Positions 6,800 through 14,904 of a stretch of DNA of 25,940 nucleotides are shown piece by piece (the first letter of the stretch is position 1; the number at the start of each line of letters is the position of its first letter). Location of the stretch: positions 1 to 25,940 of the forward strand of contig CABUTS010000038.1 of NCBI GenBank assembly GCA_902494515.1. The letters run 5' to 3'. Under the pieces are notes generated by a model. The model was not told where the DNA came from, did not search any database, and was given only the letters and a program-made list of their open reading frames with translations. Source of the stretch: an uncultured Muribaculaceae bacterium (GTDB lineage Bacteria > Bacteroidota > Bacteroidia > Bacteroidales > Muribaculaceae). Made by a program: the position numbers and the translations under genes.

Positions 6800-8203
6800 C
6801 TTGAGGGTCTGTTTGGAGAACTGGAAGATGACGTCGGCTTTGTCGAGGGAGAGGCGCGTCATGGCCGGGCGGCCGATGTAGGGGGTGACGGACGAGATGT
6901 AGGTGGTGCCGCTGGAATAGTAGCTGCTGCCGATGGTTTCGGTGGTCAGTTCAACCGGGGTGATGGTGAAGGTGATGTCCTTCGGGTCGACCTCCGCGCG
7001 CGTCGTGCCGTTGTATTTCTCATACATATCGAGGAAATACTGGCGCATCGACGAGAAGTTGTAACACTTGTCGGCAGAGCTGTAAGTGGCTATGAATGAG
7101 GTCTTGTCGTCGGTCAGCTCGTTGTTCAGGAAGAAATCATCTTTCTTGGAGCTGAGAATCAGCAGCACGTTCTGCGGCGGCTCGATGCCGTAGGCGTTGG
7201 CGATTCTCTCGGCAGGAATCTTCATGGTCAGGGAGTTGACCACCGAGAGGGTGCCGCGGTTGGTGTTGTAATAGTCGATGACGTCGGCCAGCGGGAAGGT
7301 GATTTCGATGTCGCGCCCCACGGGAGCCACGATGATTTTCTCGCCGGCGTCAATGTCGGCCTGGAGTTTGGGGTCGATGCTGAAGTCGATGTTGCTGTTG
7401 GAGATGACCTCGGGGGTCACGGCGAAGTAGTTGCCTTCGAAGCGGTTGACCTTCTGCTTGCCCTCGGAGTCGGTGGTGATGGTGTGGTAGTAGATCACCA
7501 TCAGGGTGCGCTGAATCTGAGTCACGCGCCCTTCGCCGAAGGTGTTGCGGACGTAGATGCCGGGGAAATATTTGGCGAAGTTCTTGGGGTAGGCGTAAGC
7601 CTCGGGGTTGTCGAGGTACAGCTGGAAGAGGTCACGGCCTAACTTCAGGGGGAGGTCGATGGTGATTTCGCGGTAGTTGAGCGCCCGGATGGAGTCGTTC
7701 TCACCCATGGCGTTGCCCACATAGATTCCGGAAGCCAGAGGGGCGGAGTTGACGTCGCAGTACTCGGTGGGATCGAAGGTGGAGTAAATCGGGGTGGGGA
7801 GCTGCTTGTTGAGCAGGAACACCTCGAGCCCCATAGGCATGATGGAGTCGCCGACGAACGAACCGTTCATGTAGGCCAGAAACAGCTTCATGGAGTCGAT
7901 GTCGTTGACGGTGATATCCTCGGTGGCGAGCTTCGAGGCGGGCATGAACTGGCAGACGAAATCGGAGGAGAACTGGCCGTAGCCGTCGGCGTCGATCCGG
8001 CCCAGCAGCTGGGTGATGGTGCGGGATTCGATGCGCTCGTTGTCGACCGTGTGGCCCTGGATGGCGAATTCGTCGTGGATGATTACCTGCGATTCCTCCT
8101 GGATCAGCGAGGAGCCGATGCCGGTGGTGGTGTCGGTGCAGGCCGAAAAGCCTGCGATGAGAGCTATTGCGGCGAAAAGGCCGGTGATGAAGGATTTATT
8201 CAT
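6797..8203 (-). CDS. DUF4270 family lipoprotein
   Basis: 468 residues. The N-terminus is a lipoprotein signal peptide with the presumed lipid-carrying Cys at residue 22 (GFSAC). It is followed by the TTTGIGSSLIQEE start typical of DUF4270 proteins, which are common in Bacteroidetes and of unknown role. It is probably anchored to the outer membrane; the residues after Cys (TDTTT) are not a clear acidic surface-export signal. The rest is a mixed beta-rich extracellular-type sequence ending QTLK. The frame is open 64 codons further upstream, but that part overlaps the preceding gene in a shadow frame; ATG 8203 starts exactly at the signal peptide. It overlaps the glycogen-synthase-like gene by 8 nt, indicating translational coupling. 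Confidence 0.9.
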   Translation of the reverse strand: MNKSFITGLFAAIALIAGFSACTDTTTGIGSSLIQEESQVIIHDEFAIQGHTVDNERIESRTITQLLGRIDADGYGQFSSDFVCQFMPASKLATEDITVNDIDSMKLFLAYMNGSFVGDSIMPMGLEVFLLNKQLPTPIYSTFDPTEYCDVNSAPLASGIYVGNAMGENDSIRALNYREITIDLPLKLGRDLFQLYLDNPEAYAYPKNFAKYFPGIYVRNTFGEGRVTQIQRTLMVIYYHTITTDSEGKQKVNRFEGNYFAVTPEVISNSNIDFSIDPKLQADIDAGEKIIVAPVGRDIEITFPLADVIDYYNTNRGTLSVVNSLTMKIPAERIANAYGIEPPQNVLLILSSKKDDFFLNNELTDDKTSFIATYSSADKCYNFSSMRQYFLDMYEKYNGTTRAEVDPKDITFTITPVELTTETIGSSYYSSGTTYISSVTPYIGRPAMTRLSLDKADVIFQFSKQTLK

Positions 8204-9026
8204 TGTCGGGAAGGAGGGAGTTGTAAAATTCCACGTAGGGGGCGGCGTCGAGGTCGGCGGCTTCGCCCTGATATTCCAGGACGGGCTTGCCGAGCTCCCG
8301 GGCGTAGTCGAGGAGTTCCTGGGGAACCTCCTTCGAGGCCTGGATGATGCCGTCGGAGTAGGCGATTGCCAGTTTGTTGAGCGCCAGCCAGTCAACGGGA
8401 CCTTCGCCGAGCGGTTTGAGGTCCTCGGGGGTGAAGCCGTCGAGGGCGAGCTTCTCGGCGAAGCGGGGGTTGAGGGTGCCGGGAAATTTGTCGTCGAACA
8501 GGGAGCAGACCACGGGGCAGTTGCCGACGGTGGGATCGTCGGCGTAGGTGCGCTTGAGGTAGATGGGGCTAAGGGCCGAAATCCAGCCGGAGCAGTGGAT
8601 GATGGCGGGCTCCCAGCGCAGCTTCTTGGCGGTTTCGATGACGCCGCGGGTGAAGAACATCAGGCGCTCGTCGTTGTCGGCGGGCACTTCGCGGATTTCG
8701 ATGTCGTTGACGGCGTGGTGCTGGAAATAGTCGTCGGAGTCAATGAAGTACACCTGCATGCGGGCCGACTGGAGGGTAGCCACCTTAATGATCAGAGGAT
8801 GGTCGGTGTCGTCAATCACCACGTTTGCACCGGAGAGACGGATCACTTCATGGAGCTGGTTGCGGCGCTCGTTGATGCAGCCGTATTTGGGCATGAAAGC
8901 GCGCGCTTCGAAGCCTTTGTCCTGCACTTTCTGGGGCAGCGTTTTCCCGAGTTGGCCCATGGGCGATTCGTGGAGGTAGGGGGTGATTTCCTGCGAGATG
9001 TAGAGAATTTTCTTTTTTGTATTCAT
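8196..9026 (-). CDS. Short glycogen/starch-synthase-like protein (GT5 N-terminal domain only)
   Basis: 276 residues against about 480 for a full bacterial glycogen synthase. The sequence matches the N-terminal GT-B half: ILYISQEITPYL at the start, RAFMPKYGCINERRNQLHEVIRL, then IDDTDHPLIIKVA. The second Rossmann domain with the catalytic Glu and nucleotide-binding residues is absent, and the KxGGL sugar-nucleotide loop near the N-terminus is replaced by HESPMGQLGK. Such short proteins are widespread in Bacteroidetes and usually annotated glycogen/starch synthase; true synthase activity is doubtful. ATG 9026 is preferred to the upstream 68-codon extension, which would run across both divergent promoters. 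First gene of a two-gene minus-strand operon. Confidence 0.88.
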   Translation of the reverse strand: MNTKKKILYISQEITPYLHESPMGQLGKTLPQKVQDKGFEARAFMPKYGCINERRNQLHEVIRLSGANVVIDDTDHPLIIKVATLQSARMQVYFIDSDDYFQHHAVNDIEIREVPADNDERLMFFTRGVIETAKKLRWEPAIIHCSGWISALSPIYLKRTYADDPTVGNCPVVCSLFDDKFPGTLNPRFAEKLALDGFTPEDLKPLGEGPVDWLALNKLAIAYSDGIIQASKEVPQELLDYARELGKPVLEYQGEAADLDAAPYVEFYNSLLPDNE

Positions 9027-9070
9027 TGATTTCAGACGATGGAGGGACTGATTATGATACAATCCGATTG

Positions 9071-9078
9071 CAAAGTTA
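9071..9078 (-). promoter_or_regulatory. -7 element for the glycogen-synthase-like operon
   Basis: On the minus strand TAACTTTG matches TAnnTTTG, about 45 bp upstream of ATG 9026. A TTTG at -33 is not obvious. It is divergent from the dsbD promoter about 55 bp away. Confidence 0.65.
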
Positions 9079-9106
9079 CGAATTTTTTTTGAAACTTCGG
9101 GTGGAA

Positions 9107-9138
9107 TTTCGGGATTTCGGAGCAAATTGCTAACTTTG
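9107..9138 (+). promoter_or_regulatory. dsbD promoter (-33 TTTC, -7 TAACTTTG)
   Basis: TAACTTTG at 9131-9138 fits the Bacteroidetes -7 consensus. A near-consensus TTTC (9107-9110) lies exactly 20 bp upstream. Transcription from here gives a leader of roughly 120 nt before ATG 9265. Confidence 0.75.
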
Positions 9139-9155
9139 CAGTCTGAAAGAGGCCG

Positions 9156-9178
9156 ATTTACGGCTTTTTTCCGTAAAT
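9156..9178 (+). other. Hairpin in the dsbD leader
   Basis: ATTTACGG (9156-9163) pairs perfectly with CCGTAAAT (9171-9178) around CTTTTTT. It lies at the very start of the predicted dsbD mRNA. The T-run is in the loop rather than after the stem, so it is more likely a stability or regulatory element than a terminator. Confidence 0.5.
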
Positions 9179-9264
9179 TTGCCGGTGAATGGGGCCGCTC
9201 AGGCGCCCTTCGTCCCGTGGCTTCAGTCATTCAACCGAGGTGTAACCAATCATATATACAAGAT

Positions 9265-11280
9265 ATGAGAACAAACAAGATATACCGGATTTTAGCGCTG
9301 CTGCTCGTGGCGCTGCTGTTCCCTCTGGGGAGTTCAGCCCAGGGCTTCGGCGGCTCGCAGATGGTCGACCCGATTGCCTGGAGTGTGACGGTGGAGGACA
9401 ACGGTCCCGACGCCGCAACCATTACCTTGCATGCCGCCATCGAAGGTGGCTGGCACCTCTACGGTCTGGACATCCCTGACGACGGCCCGACCCCGACCAG
9501 CATCACGTTCAGCTACCCCGACGGCGTGACCGCCGACGGTCCCCTCACCCCCTCGCGCAAGCCGATCGAGAAGTACGACGAGATTTTCTCGCTGAACCTC
9601 TCGTGGTGGGAGAACTCCGTGGCCTTCAGCCAGAAAGTGAAGATTTCCGACACCAAGACCCACAGTGTCGGGGTTGAAGTCACTTTCCAGGCCTGCTCCG
9701 ACCAGGCCTGCGTACCTCCGAAGACCGTCAGTCTCGACGCTTCGGTCGGCACCGGTCCGGTTGTCGCCGCCACGGCTGCCGCCGACACCGCGGTGGCTGA
9801 AATCCGGGAGGTTGTGGCCGAGCCGGCCGCAACGGAGCATCCCGACTGGTGGGCGCCAGTGACCGATGTTCCGGGCGAGGAGGGGGAGCAGGAGCCGGTG
9901 AGCGCCTCACCCTGGTGGGTGATTTTCCTATGGGGCTTCGGCGGCGGTCTGCTGGCGCTGCTGACCCCCTGCGTATGGCCCCTTATCCCTATGACTGTCA
10001 GCTTCTTCCTGAAGAAGAGCGGCAGCCGCAGCAAGTCGGTGCGCGATGCCGTGATCTATGGTCTGAGCATCATTGTGATTTATCTGACCCTCGGCCTGCT
10101 GATCACCGGCATTTTCGGTGCCAGCAAACTTAACGAGCTGAGCACCAACGCTATATTCAACATCTGCTTCTTCCTGCTCTTAGTGCTGTTCGGCGTCAGC
10201 TTCCTCGGCGGCTTCGACATCACGCTCCCCTCGAAGTGGAGCAACTCGGCCGACTCCCGGGCCAGCCGCGCCTCCGGTCTGGTGAGCATCTTCTTCATGG
10301 CCTTCACCCTGGCCCTCGTGAGCTTCTCCTGCACCGGCCCGATTATCGGCACACTGCTTGTGGAGGCCGCCTCGATGGGCTCGATGACCGGCCCGGCCAT
10401 CGGCATGGGTGGCTTCGCCATCGCCCTTGCGCTCCCGTTCTCGATCTTCGCGCTGTTCCCCTCCTGGCTCAAGGAGATGCCCCGCTCGGGTGGCTGGCTC
10501 AACTCCGTGAAGGTTGTGCTTGGCTTCCTGGAGCTCGCCCTGTCGCTGAAGTTCCTGTCCGTCGCCGACTTGGCTTACGGCTGGGGCATCCTCGACCGCG
10601 AGGTGTTCATCTGCCTCTGGGTAGTGATTTTCGCCATGCTCGGTTTCTATCTGTTGGGTAAAATCAAGTTCAGCCACGACGGCGACGTGCCGTTCGTGTC
10701 GCTGCCGCGCTTCTTCCTGTCGCTCTGCTCGCTGAGCTTCGCGCTGTATCTGATTCCCGGTCTGTGGGGCGCCCCGCTGAAGGGGGTAAGTGCTTTTGTG
10801 CCACCGCTCTACACTCAGGATTTCTCGCTCTACGCCGGCGGAACCTTCGAGCACTTCGATGATTACGACGAGGCGATGGAATACTCTGCCGAGGCCCGTC
10901 GCCCTGTGCTCGTGGATTTCTCGGGCTACGGCTGCGTGAACTGCCGCAAGATGGAGGGTGCCGTGTTCGACACCCCCGAAGTCAGCCGCATCATCAAGGA
11001 GAATTTCGTGCTCGTTACCCTTATGGTCGACGACAAGACTAAACTTTCGAAGCCGATTGAAGTCCAAGAAAACGGAAAGGATGTTACGCTGAACACCGTC
11101 GGCGACAAGTGGAGCTTCCTCCAGCGCCACAAGTTCGGCGCCAATTCGCAGCCCTACTACGTGATGCTCGGCGCCGACGGCCAGCCTCTGGCCGGTCCCT
11201 ACTTCTACGACGAGGATGTGGACAAGTTCGTGGAATGGCTCCACAAAGGTATGTCAAATTTCGCAAAACAAAATGACTGA
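9265..11280 (+). CDS. dsbD: Thiol:disulfide interchange protein, DsbD family
   Basis: 671 residues with all three DsbD parts. A signal peptide (residues 1-25, ending SSAQ) leads to a periplasmic alpha domain with Cys pair C144/C149 (FQACSDQACVPP). The transmembrane domain carries the two conserved Cys, C236 (LTPCVWPLIPM) and C356 (FSCTGPIIG), in about eight helices. A C-terminal thioredoxin-like gamma domain has the redox motif C557-V-N-C560. The protein moves electrons from cytoplasmic thioredoxin across the inner membrane to periplasmic reductases. The CVNC active site is as in other DsbD gamma domains. ATG 9265 is chosen because it begins the signal peptide; the upstream extension crosses the promoter. 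mazG overlaps its end by 8 nt. Confidence 0.93.
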   Translation: MRTNKIYRILALLLVALLFPLGSSAQGFGGSQMVDPIAWSVTVEDNGPDAATITLHAAIEGGWHLYGLDIPDDGPTPTSITFSYPDGVTADGPLTPSRKPIEKYDEIFSLNLSWWENSVAFSQKVKISDTKTHSVGVEVTFQACSDQACVPPKTVSLDASVGTGPVVAATAAADTAVAEIREVVAEPAATEHPDWWAPVTDVPGEEGEQEPVSASPWWVIFLWGFGGGLLALLTPCVWPLIPMTVSFFLKKSGSRSKSVRDAVIYGLSIIVIYLTLGLLITGIFGASKLNELSTNAIFNICFFLLLVLFGVSFLGGFDITLPSKWSNSADSRASRASGLVSIFFMAFTLALVSFSCTGPIIGTLLVEAASMGSMTGPAIGMGGFAIALALPFSIFALFPSWLKEMPRSGGWLNSVKVVLGFLELALSLKFLSVADLAYGWGILDREVFICLWVVIFAMLGFYLLGKIKFSHDGDVPFVSLPRFFLSLCSLSFALYLIPGLWGAPLKGVSAFVPPLYTQDFSLYAGGTFEHFDDYDEAMEYSAEARRPVLVDFSGYGCVNCRKMEGAVFDTPEVSRIIKENFVLVTLMVDDKTKLSKPIEVQENGKDVTLNTVGDKWSFLQRHKFGANSQPYYVMLGADGQPLAGPYFYDEDVDKFVEWLHKGMSNFAKQND

Positions 11281-12115
11281 CTATAAGAAACATACGCGCC
11301 AGGAGAAGCTCGAGGCCTTCGGCCGGATTCTCGATGTGCTCGACACCCTGCGCGTGAAGTGTCCCTGGGATGCCAAGCAGACCAACGAGTCGCTCCGCCC
11401 CAACACTGTGGAGGAGGTCTACGAGCTCTGCGAGGCCCTCATCAACGAGGACAACGCCGAAATCCGCAAGGAGCTCGGCGACGTCCTGCTCCATGTGCTT
11501 TTCTACGCCAAAATCGGCGAGGAGAAGGGGGCTTTCGACGTCGCAGACGTCTGCGACGCCCTGGCCGAGAAACTTATCTACCGTCACCCTCACATCTACG
11601 GCCACGTCCAGGCCGACAATGCCGAGCAGGTGATGATGAACTGGGAACAGCTGAAGCTCAAGGAGAAAGGGGGCAACCGTTCGGTGCTCGCCGGTGTTCC
11701 CGCCGCGCTGCCGGCCCTGAACAAGGCTTACCGCATCCAGGAGAAGGCCTCCAACGCCGGTTTCGACTGGGAGGAACCTGCCCAGGTCTGGGACAAGGTG
11801 AAGGAGGAGATCGCCGAATTCTCCGCCGAGGCTCAGCGGATTGCCGAACTCCCCGTTTCGGTGGCTCCGAAGGAGGAGATCGACGCCGCCCGGGCCGCCC
11901 TCGAGGACGAGATGGGCGATGTGTTCTTCTCGCTGGTCAATGCCGCGCGTCTCTATAAGGTAATCCCCGAAAACGCCCTGGAGAAGACAAACAAAAAGTT
12001 CATCCGCCGGTTTAATTATATGGAAAAGGTTGCCGGAGAGGCCGGAACGCCCCTCAGCACCCTGTCGCTGGCTCAGATGGAAGCCCTGTGGCAGGAGGCC
12101 AAAACCAAAGCCTGA
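11273..12115 (+). CDS. mazG: Nucleoside triphosphate pyrophosphohydrolase MazG
   Basis: 280 residues, the normal full-length two-domain MazG. It hydrolyses NTPs to NMP and pyrophosphate, cleaning the nucleotide pool and affecting the stringent response. Domain one has KCPWDAKQTNESL and the metal-binding EEVYELCEAL plus KELGDVLLHVLFYA helices. Domain two repeats the pattern as VKEEIAEFSAE and LEDEMGDVFFSLVNAAR. The start ATG 11273 lies within the dsbD 3' end (8-nt overlap), so translation is probably coupled even though the two functions are unrelated. Directly after the stop begins a long 8-bp tandem repeat. Confidence 0.95.
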   Translation: MTDYKKHTRQEKLEAFGRILDVLDTLRVKCPWDAKQTNESLRPNTVEEVYELCEALINEDNAEIRKELGDVLLHVLFYAKIGEEKGAFDVADVCDALAEKLIYRHPHIYGHVQADNAEQVMMNWEQLKLKEKGGNRSVLAGVPAALPALNKAYRIQEKASNAGFDWEEPAQVWDKVKEEIAEFSAEAQRIAELPVSVAPKEEIDAARAALEDEMGDVFFSLVNAARLYKVIPENALEKTNKKFIRRFNYMEKVAGEAGTPLSTLSLAQMEALWQEAKTKA

Positions 12116-12124
12116 ACCCCTAAA

Positions 12125-12209
12125 CTCCTCCACCCCTCCACTCCTCCACTCCTCAGCTCCTCAACTCCTCAACTCCTCAACTCCTCAACTCTTAAACTCC
12201 TCAACTCTC
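12125..12209. repeat. 8-bp tandem array (CTCCTCAA), ten units, touching the next start codon
   Basis: Ten units of 8 bp run from 12125 to 12204. Four central copies (12157-12188) are perfect CTCCTCAA and the others differ by one or two bases. A partial eleventh unit CTCTCA ends in the ATG of the gene at 12210. The plus strand is nearly all pyrimidine plus A, so the array forms the entire 5' region of that gene. Perfect short units like this are prone to slippage. Confidence 0.95.
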
Positions 12210-12611
12210 ATGTATAAATCATTGAAACTTGTCGCAGCTCTGCTGCTCTGCGCAGGTCCCGCCCTGCTCTCTCCCGCCCCCTCCGTCGCGCAGGTTAACC
12301 AGCTCGACGCTGAATTCAACGTTATCCCCGACAAGTTTGTGCTCGTTGACAGCGGCATACGCCTGACGGTATGTCTGGTTGCCATCCCCAATACCTCGCA
12401 GTGCATCGACTCCGTGGACCTGCAGGTCGGCACTCAGAAATATCCCGCCACCGACATCGACCCCATCGACTTCAAGCGCGCCTTCCAGTTCGAGGAAACC
12501 GGCGTGCAGGTGCTTGAGATTGATTTCCCCTACAAGAAGAAACTCCCCAAAGGTTCCACTCTGATTTTCCATACACCCAAAGGGGACGTCAAAGCTCCGG
12601 CCCGCCAGTAA
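12210..12611 (+). CDS. Small secreted protein of unknown function
   Basis: 133 residues. A signal peptide covers about residues 1-28, probably cleaved near SVAQ. The mature part is about 105 residues, mostly beta-prone, with two Cys (VCLV and SQCID) that could form a disulfide, which is notable next to dsbD but unproven. I recognise no family. The frame continues upstream through the 8-bp repeat, but that part is repeated Leu/Ser/Thr/Pro and cannot be a normal N-terminus. The ATG at 12210 begins a classical signal peptide. The start codon overlaps the last, partial repeat unit. topB follows after 28 bp. Confidence 0.8.
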   Translation: MYKSLKLVAALLLCAGPALLSPAPSVAQVNQLDAEFNVIPDKFVLVDSGIRLTVCLVAIPNTSQCIDSVDLQVGTQKYPATDIDPIDFKRAFQFEETGVQVLEIDFPYKKKLPKGSTLIFHTPKGDVKAPARQ

Positions 12612-12639
12612 GCGGTAATTGGTTTATTGACCCTGACGA

Positions 12640-14826
12640 ATGATTGTCTGCATCACCGAGAAACCCGATGTCGCCAAGGATATTGCCGCCGTCCTGGGAG
12701 CCTCCAAAAAGGAAAATGGCTTCTGGGAGGGTAACGGCTATCAGGTGACGTGGACCTACGGCCATCTCTGCACCCTCAAGGAGCCGAACGACTATTCCGA
12801 CTACTGGAAGCGTTGGTCGCTCGGCGCGCTGCCGATGATTCCGCCGAAGTTCGGTATCAAGATGATTCCCAACACCCTCTACGAGAGGCAGTTCCGCGTA
12901 ATCGAAACTCTCTTCCACAACGCCGATGAGATTATAAACTGCGGCGATGCCGGCCAGGAGGGTGAGCTGATTCAGCGGTGGGTGATGCAGAAAGCCGGGG
13001 TCACCTGCCCGGTGAAGCGTCTGTGGATCTCCTCGCTGACCGACCAGGCTATCCGTAAGGGGTTCGAGGACCTCCGCCCCTCGGCGGATTACGACAATCT
13101 TTACTTTGCCGGGCTGTCGCGCGCCATCGGCGACTGGATTCTGGGGATGAACGCCACGCGGCTCTACACCCTGAAGTATTCCTCGCCCGGAAATGTGCTC
13201 TCCGTGGGACGTGTGCAGACCCCGACGCTCGCGCTGGTGGTGCAGCGTCATTTCGAAATCACGAATTTCAAGCCCGAGGATTTCTGGGAACTGAAAACCG
13301 TCTGCCGCGGCGCCACGTTCAACGCCACCTCCGGTCGCTTCAAGGATGAAAAGAAAGCGCAGGAGGCTCTGGAGAAAATCCGGCCGCTGCCGCTGACCAT
13401 CACCTCCGTCGAGGAGAAGGGCGGACGCGAGGCGCCCCCGCGTCTGTTCGACCTGACTTCGCTCCAGGTGGAGTGCAACCGTCAGTGGGGCTGGACCGCC
13501 GACGAGACCCTGAAGCTGATTCAGAGTCTCTACGAGAACAAGGTCACCACCTATCCGCGTGTCGACACCACCTATCTTTCCGATGATATCTATCCTACGG
13601 TGCCCGGAATTCTCAGGGCTATGACCCCCTACGCGCCGCTGACGGCGCCGCTGTTAGCTCTGCCCCGCCTCCCGAAGTCAAAGAAGGTGTTCGACAGCTC
13701 CAAGGTCACTGACCACCATGCCATCATCCCCACGGGGCAGTCCCCCGAGCGGCTTGTCGGCAATCAGCGGCTGATGTATCATCTGATTGCCAGGCGTTTT
13801 ATCGCCGCGTTTTATCCCGACTGCGAATTCCAGCAGACCACCGTTCTGGCCGACGCCGGCGGTGTCGGTTTCAAGGCTTCCGGCAAGGTGATCACTTCGC
13901 CGGGATGGCGCGCGATTTACACCAAGCCGGAGGAGATCGGCCAGCAGCCGAAGGACGACGATCAGGGGATTCTCCCGAAGTTCGAGAAGGGGGAAAGCAA
14001 CCCCCACGAGCCTTCGCTGGTCAAGAAAACCACTCAGCCCCCTAAGTATTATAATGAGGGTACGCTCCTGCGCGCCATGGAGTCGGCCGGCAAGACGGTC
14101 GACGACGAGGCCCTGCGCGAGGCGATGAAGGAGAACGGCATCGGGCGCCCGTCGACCCGTGCGGCAATCATCGAGACTCTTTTCAAGCGCCATTATATAT
14201 GTAGGAAGGGGAAATCCATCATGGCTTCGCAGGCCGGTATCGACCTGATTGCCACCATCCACGAGGAGCTGCTGAAATCCGCCAAGCTCACCGGTATCTG
14301 GGAAAACAAGCTGCGCCGGATTGAGCGCGGCGACTATTCACCCGCGGAGTTCATAAATGAACTGAAGGAGCAGATCAACCGGATTGTCCTCGAAGTTCTC
14401 AGCGACAACTCCGCCCGCCAGATCAACACCGGTCAGCAGCCGGGGGCAGCCGCCGCGGCTGCCGGTTCGGGTGCTCCCAAGCCGAAATCCCCGGCTGGCG
14501 GCGCCGCTGCTTCGGCTTCCCCCGGCGCTACTGCTGCTTCCGGCGCTGCCGGTTCCCCCTCCTCCTCCGCTTCGGCTTCCCCCGCTGCTGCGGGTGCTGA
14601 TGACGCTGCCAAACCAAAGGCTCCGCGCCGCCCGGCAATCCGCAAGTTCGAGCAAATCGTCTGCCCCCTCTGCGGCAAGGGGCATCTGTTGAAGGGACAC
14701 ACCGCCTACGGCTGTTCGGAATTCCGTGCAGGCTGTTCGCTCCGCCTCCCCTTTGAGGAATACTCCGCCGACCTCACCCCCGGCAAGCTCGCCGCCAAGC
14801 TCCGCAAAGCCTTCAGCCAGCCCTGA
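12640..14826 (+). CDS. topB: DNA topoisomerase III (type IA)
   Basis: 728 residues. A TOPRIM domain opens the protein (CITEKPDVAKDIAAVLG, catalytic Glu at residue 7). The acidic metal motif, normally DxDxE, reads D103-A-G105-Q-E107, so the middle Asp is Gly. The nucleophilic tyrosine is Y305 in TTYPRVDTTYLS, followed by TDHHAIIPT and the GIGRPSTRA motif. Residues about 605-665 are an Ala/Ser/Pro low-complexity linker. The C-terminus is one four-Cys zinc ribbon (C675, C678, C692, C699). TopB decatenates DNA and resolves replication or recombination intermediates with RecQ-type helicases. It is a chromosomal-looking copy, with no conjugative genes nearby. The start ATG 12640 gives the family-typical N-terminus. 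Confidence 0.95.
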   Translation: MIVCITEKPDVAKDIAAVLGASKKENGFWEGNGYQVTWTYGHLCTLKEPNDYSDYWKRWSLGALPMIPPKFGIKMIPNTLYERQFRVIETLFHNADEIINCGDAGQEGELIQRWVMQKAGVTCPVKRLWISSLTDQAIRKGFEDLRPSADYDNLYFAGLSRAIGDWILGMNATRLYTLKYSSPGNVLSVGRVQTPTLALVVQRHFEITNFKPEDFWELKTVCRGATFNATSGRFKDEKKAQEALEKIRPLPLTITSVEEKGGREAPPRLFDLTSLQVECNRQWGWTADETLKLIQSLYENKVTTYPRVDTTYLSDDIYPTVPGILRAMTPYAPLTAPLLALPRLPKSKKVFDSSKVTDHHAIIPTGQSPERLVGNQRLMYHLIARRFIAAFYPDCEFQQTTVLADAGGVGFKASGKVITSPGWRAIYTKPEEIGQQPKDDDQGILPKFEKGESNPHEPSLVKKTTQPPKYYNEGTLLRAMESAGKTVDDEALREAMKENGIGRPSTRAAIIETLFKRHYICRKGKSIMASQAGIDLIATIHEELLKSAKLTGIWENKLRRIERGDYSPAEFINELKEQINRIVLEVLSDNSARQINTGQQPGAAAAAAGSGAPKPKSPAGGAAASASPGATAASGAAGSPSSSASASPAAAGADDAAKPKAPRRPAIRKFEQIVCPLCGKGHLLKGHTAYGCSEFRAGCSLRLPFEEYSADLTPGKLAAKLRKAFSQP

Positions 14827-14827
14827 A

Positions 14828-14856
14828 CCCCTATTTTGGGGCGGTTTTAACGGTTT
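14828..14856 (+). terminator. Weak possible terminator after topB
   Basis: CCCC (14828-14831) pairs with GGGG (14838-14841), followed by CGGTTTTAACGGTTTTTT. The stem is short but GC-only and two T-runs follow. Confidence 0.4.
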
Positions 14857-14868
14857 TTTAACAAAATA

Positions 14869-14900
14869 TTTGCTTGTTTGGGAAAAAGTTGGTAATTTTG
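14869..14900 (+). promoter_or_regulatory. Consensus promoter placed for near-leaderless transcription
   Basis: TTTG (14869-14872) and TAATTTTG (14893-14900) are separated by exactly 20 bp, a full match to the Bacteroidetes -33/-7 consensus. The -7 box ends only 4 bp before the ATG at 14905, so the expected transcription start falls at or next to the start codon. Confidence 0.82.
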
Positions 14901-14904
14901 TCGC

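Noticed and set aside
8013..9029. Plus-strand frame opposite the glycogen-synthase-like gene
   Set aside because: Shadow of a recognised gene; Gly/Val/Glu-rich translation with no motif.
10180..11244. Minus-strand frame within dsbD
   Set aside because: Shadow frame; dsbD carries all catalytic cysteines and membrane helices.
12030..12209. Upstream extension of the small secreted protein through the 8-bp repeat
   Set aside because: The extension overlaps mazG in another frame and gives a simple Leu/Ser/Thr/Pro repeat; the signal peptide starts at 12210.
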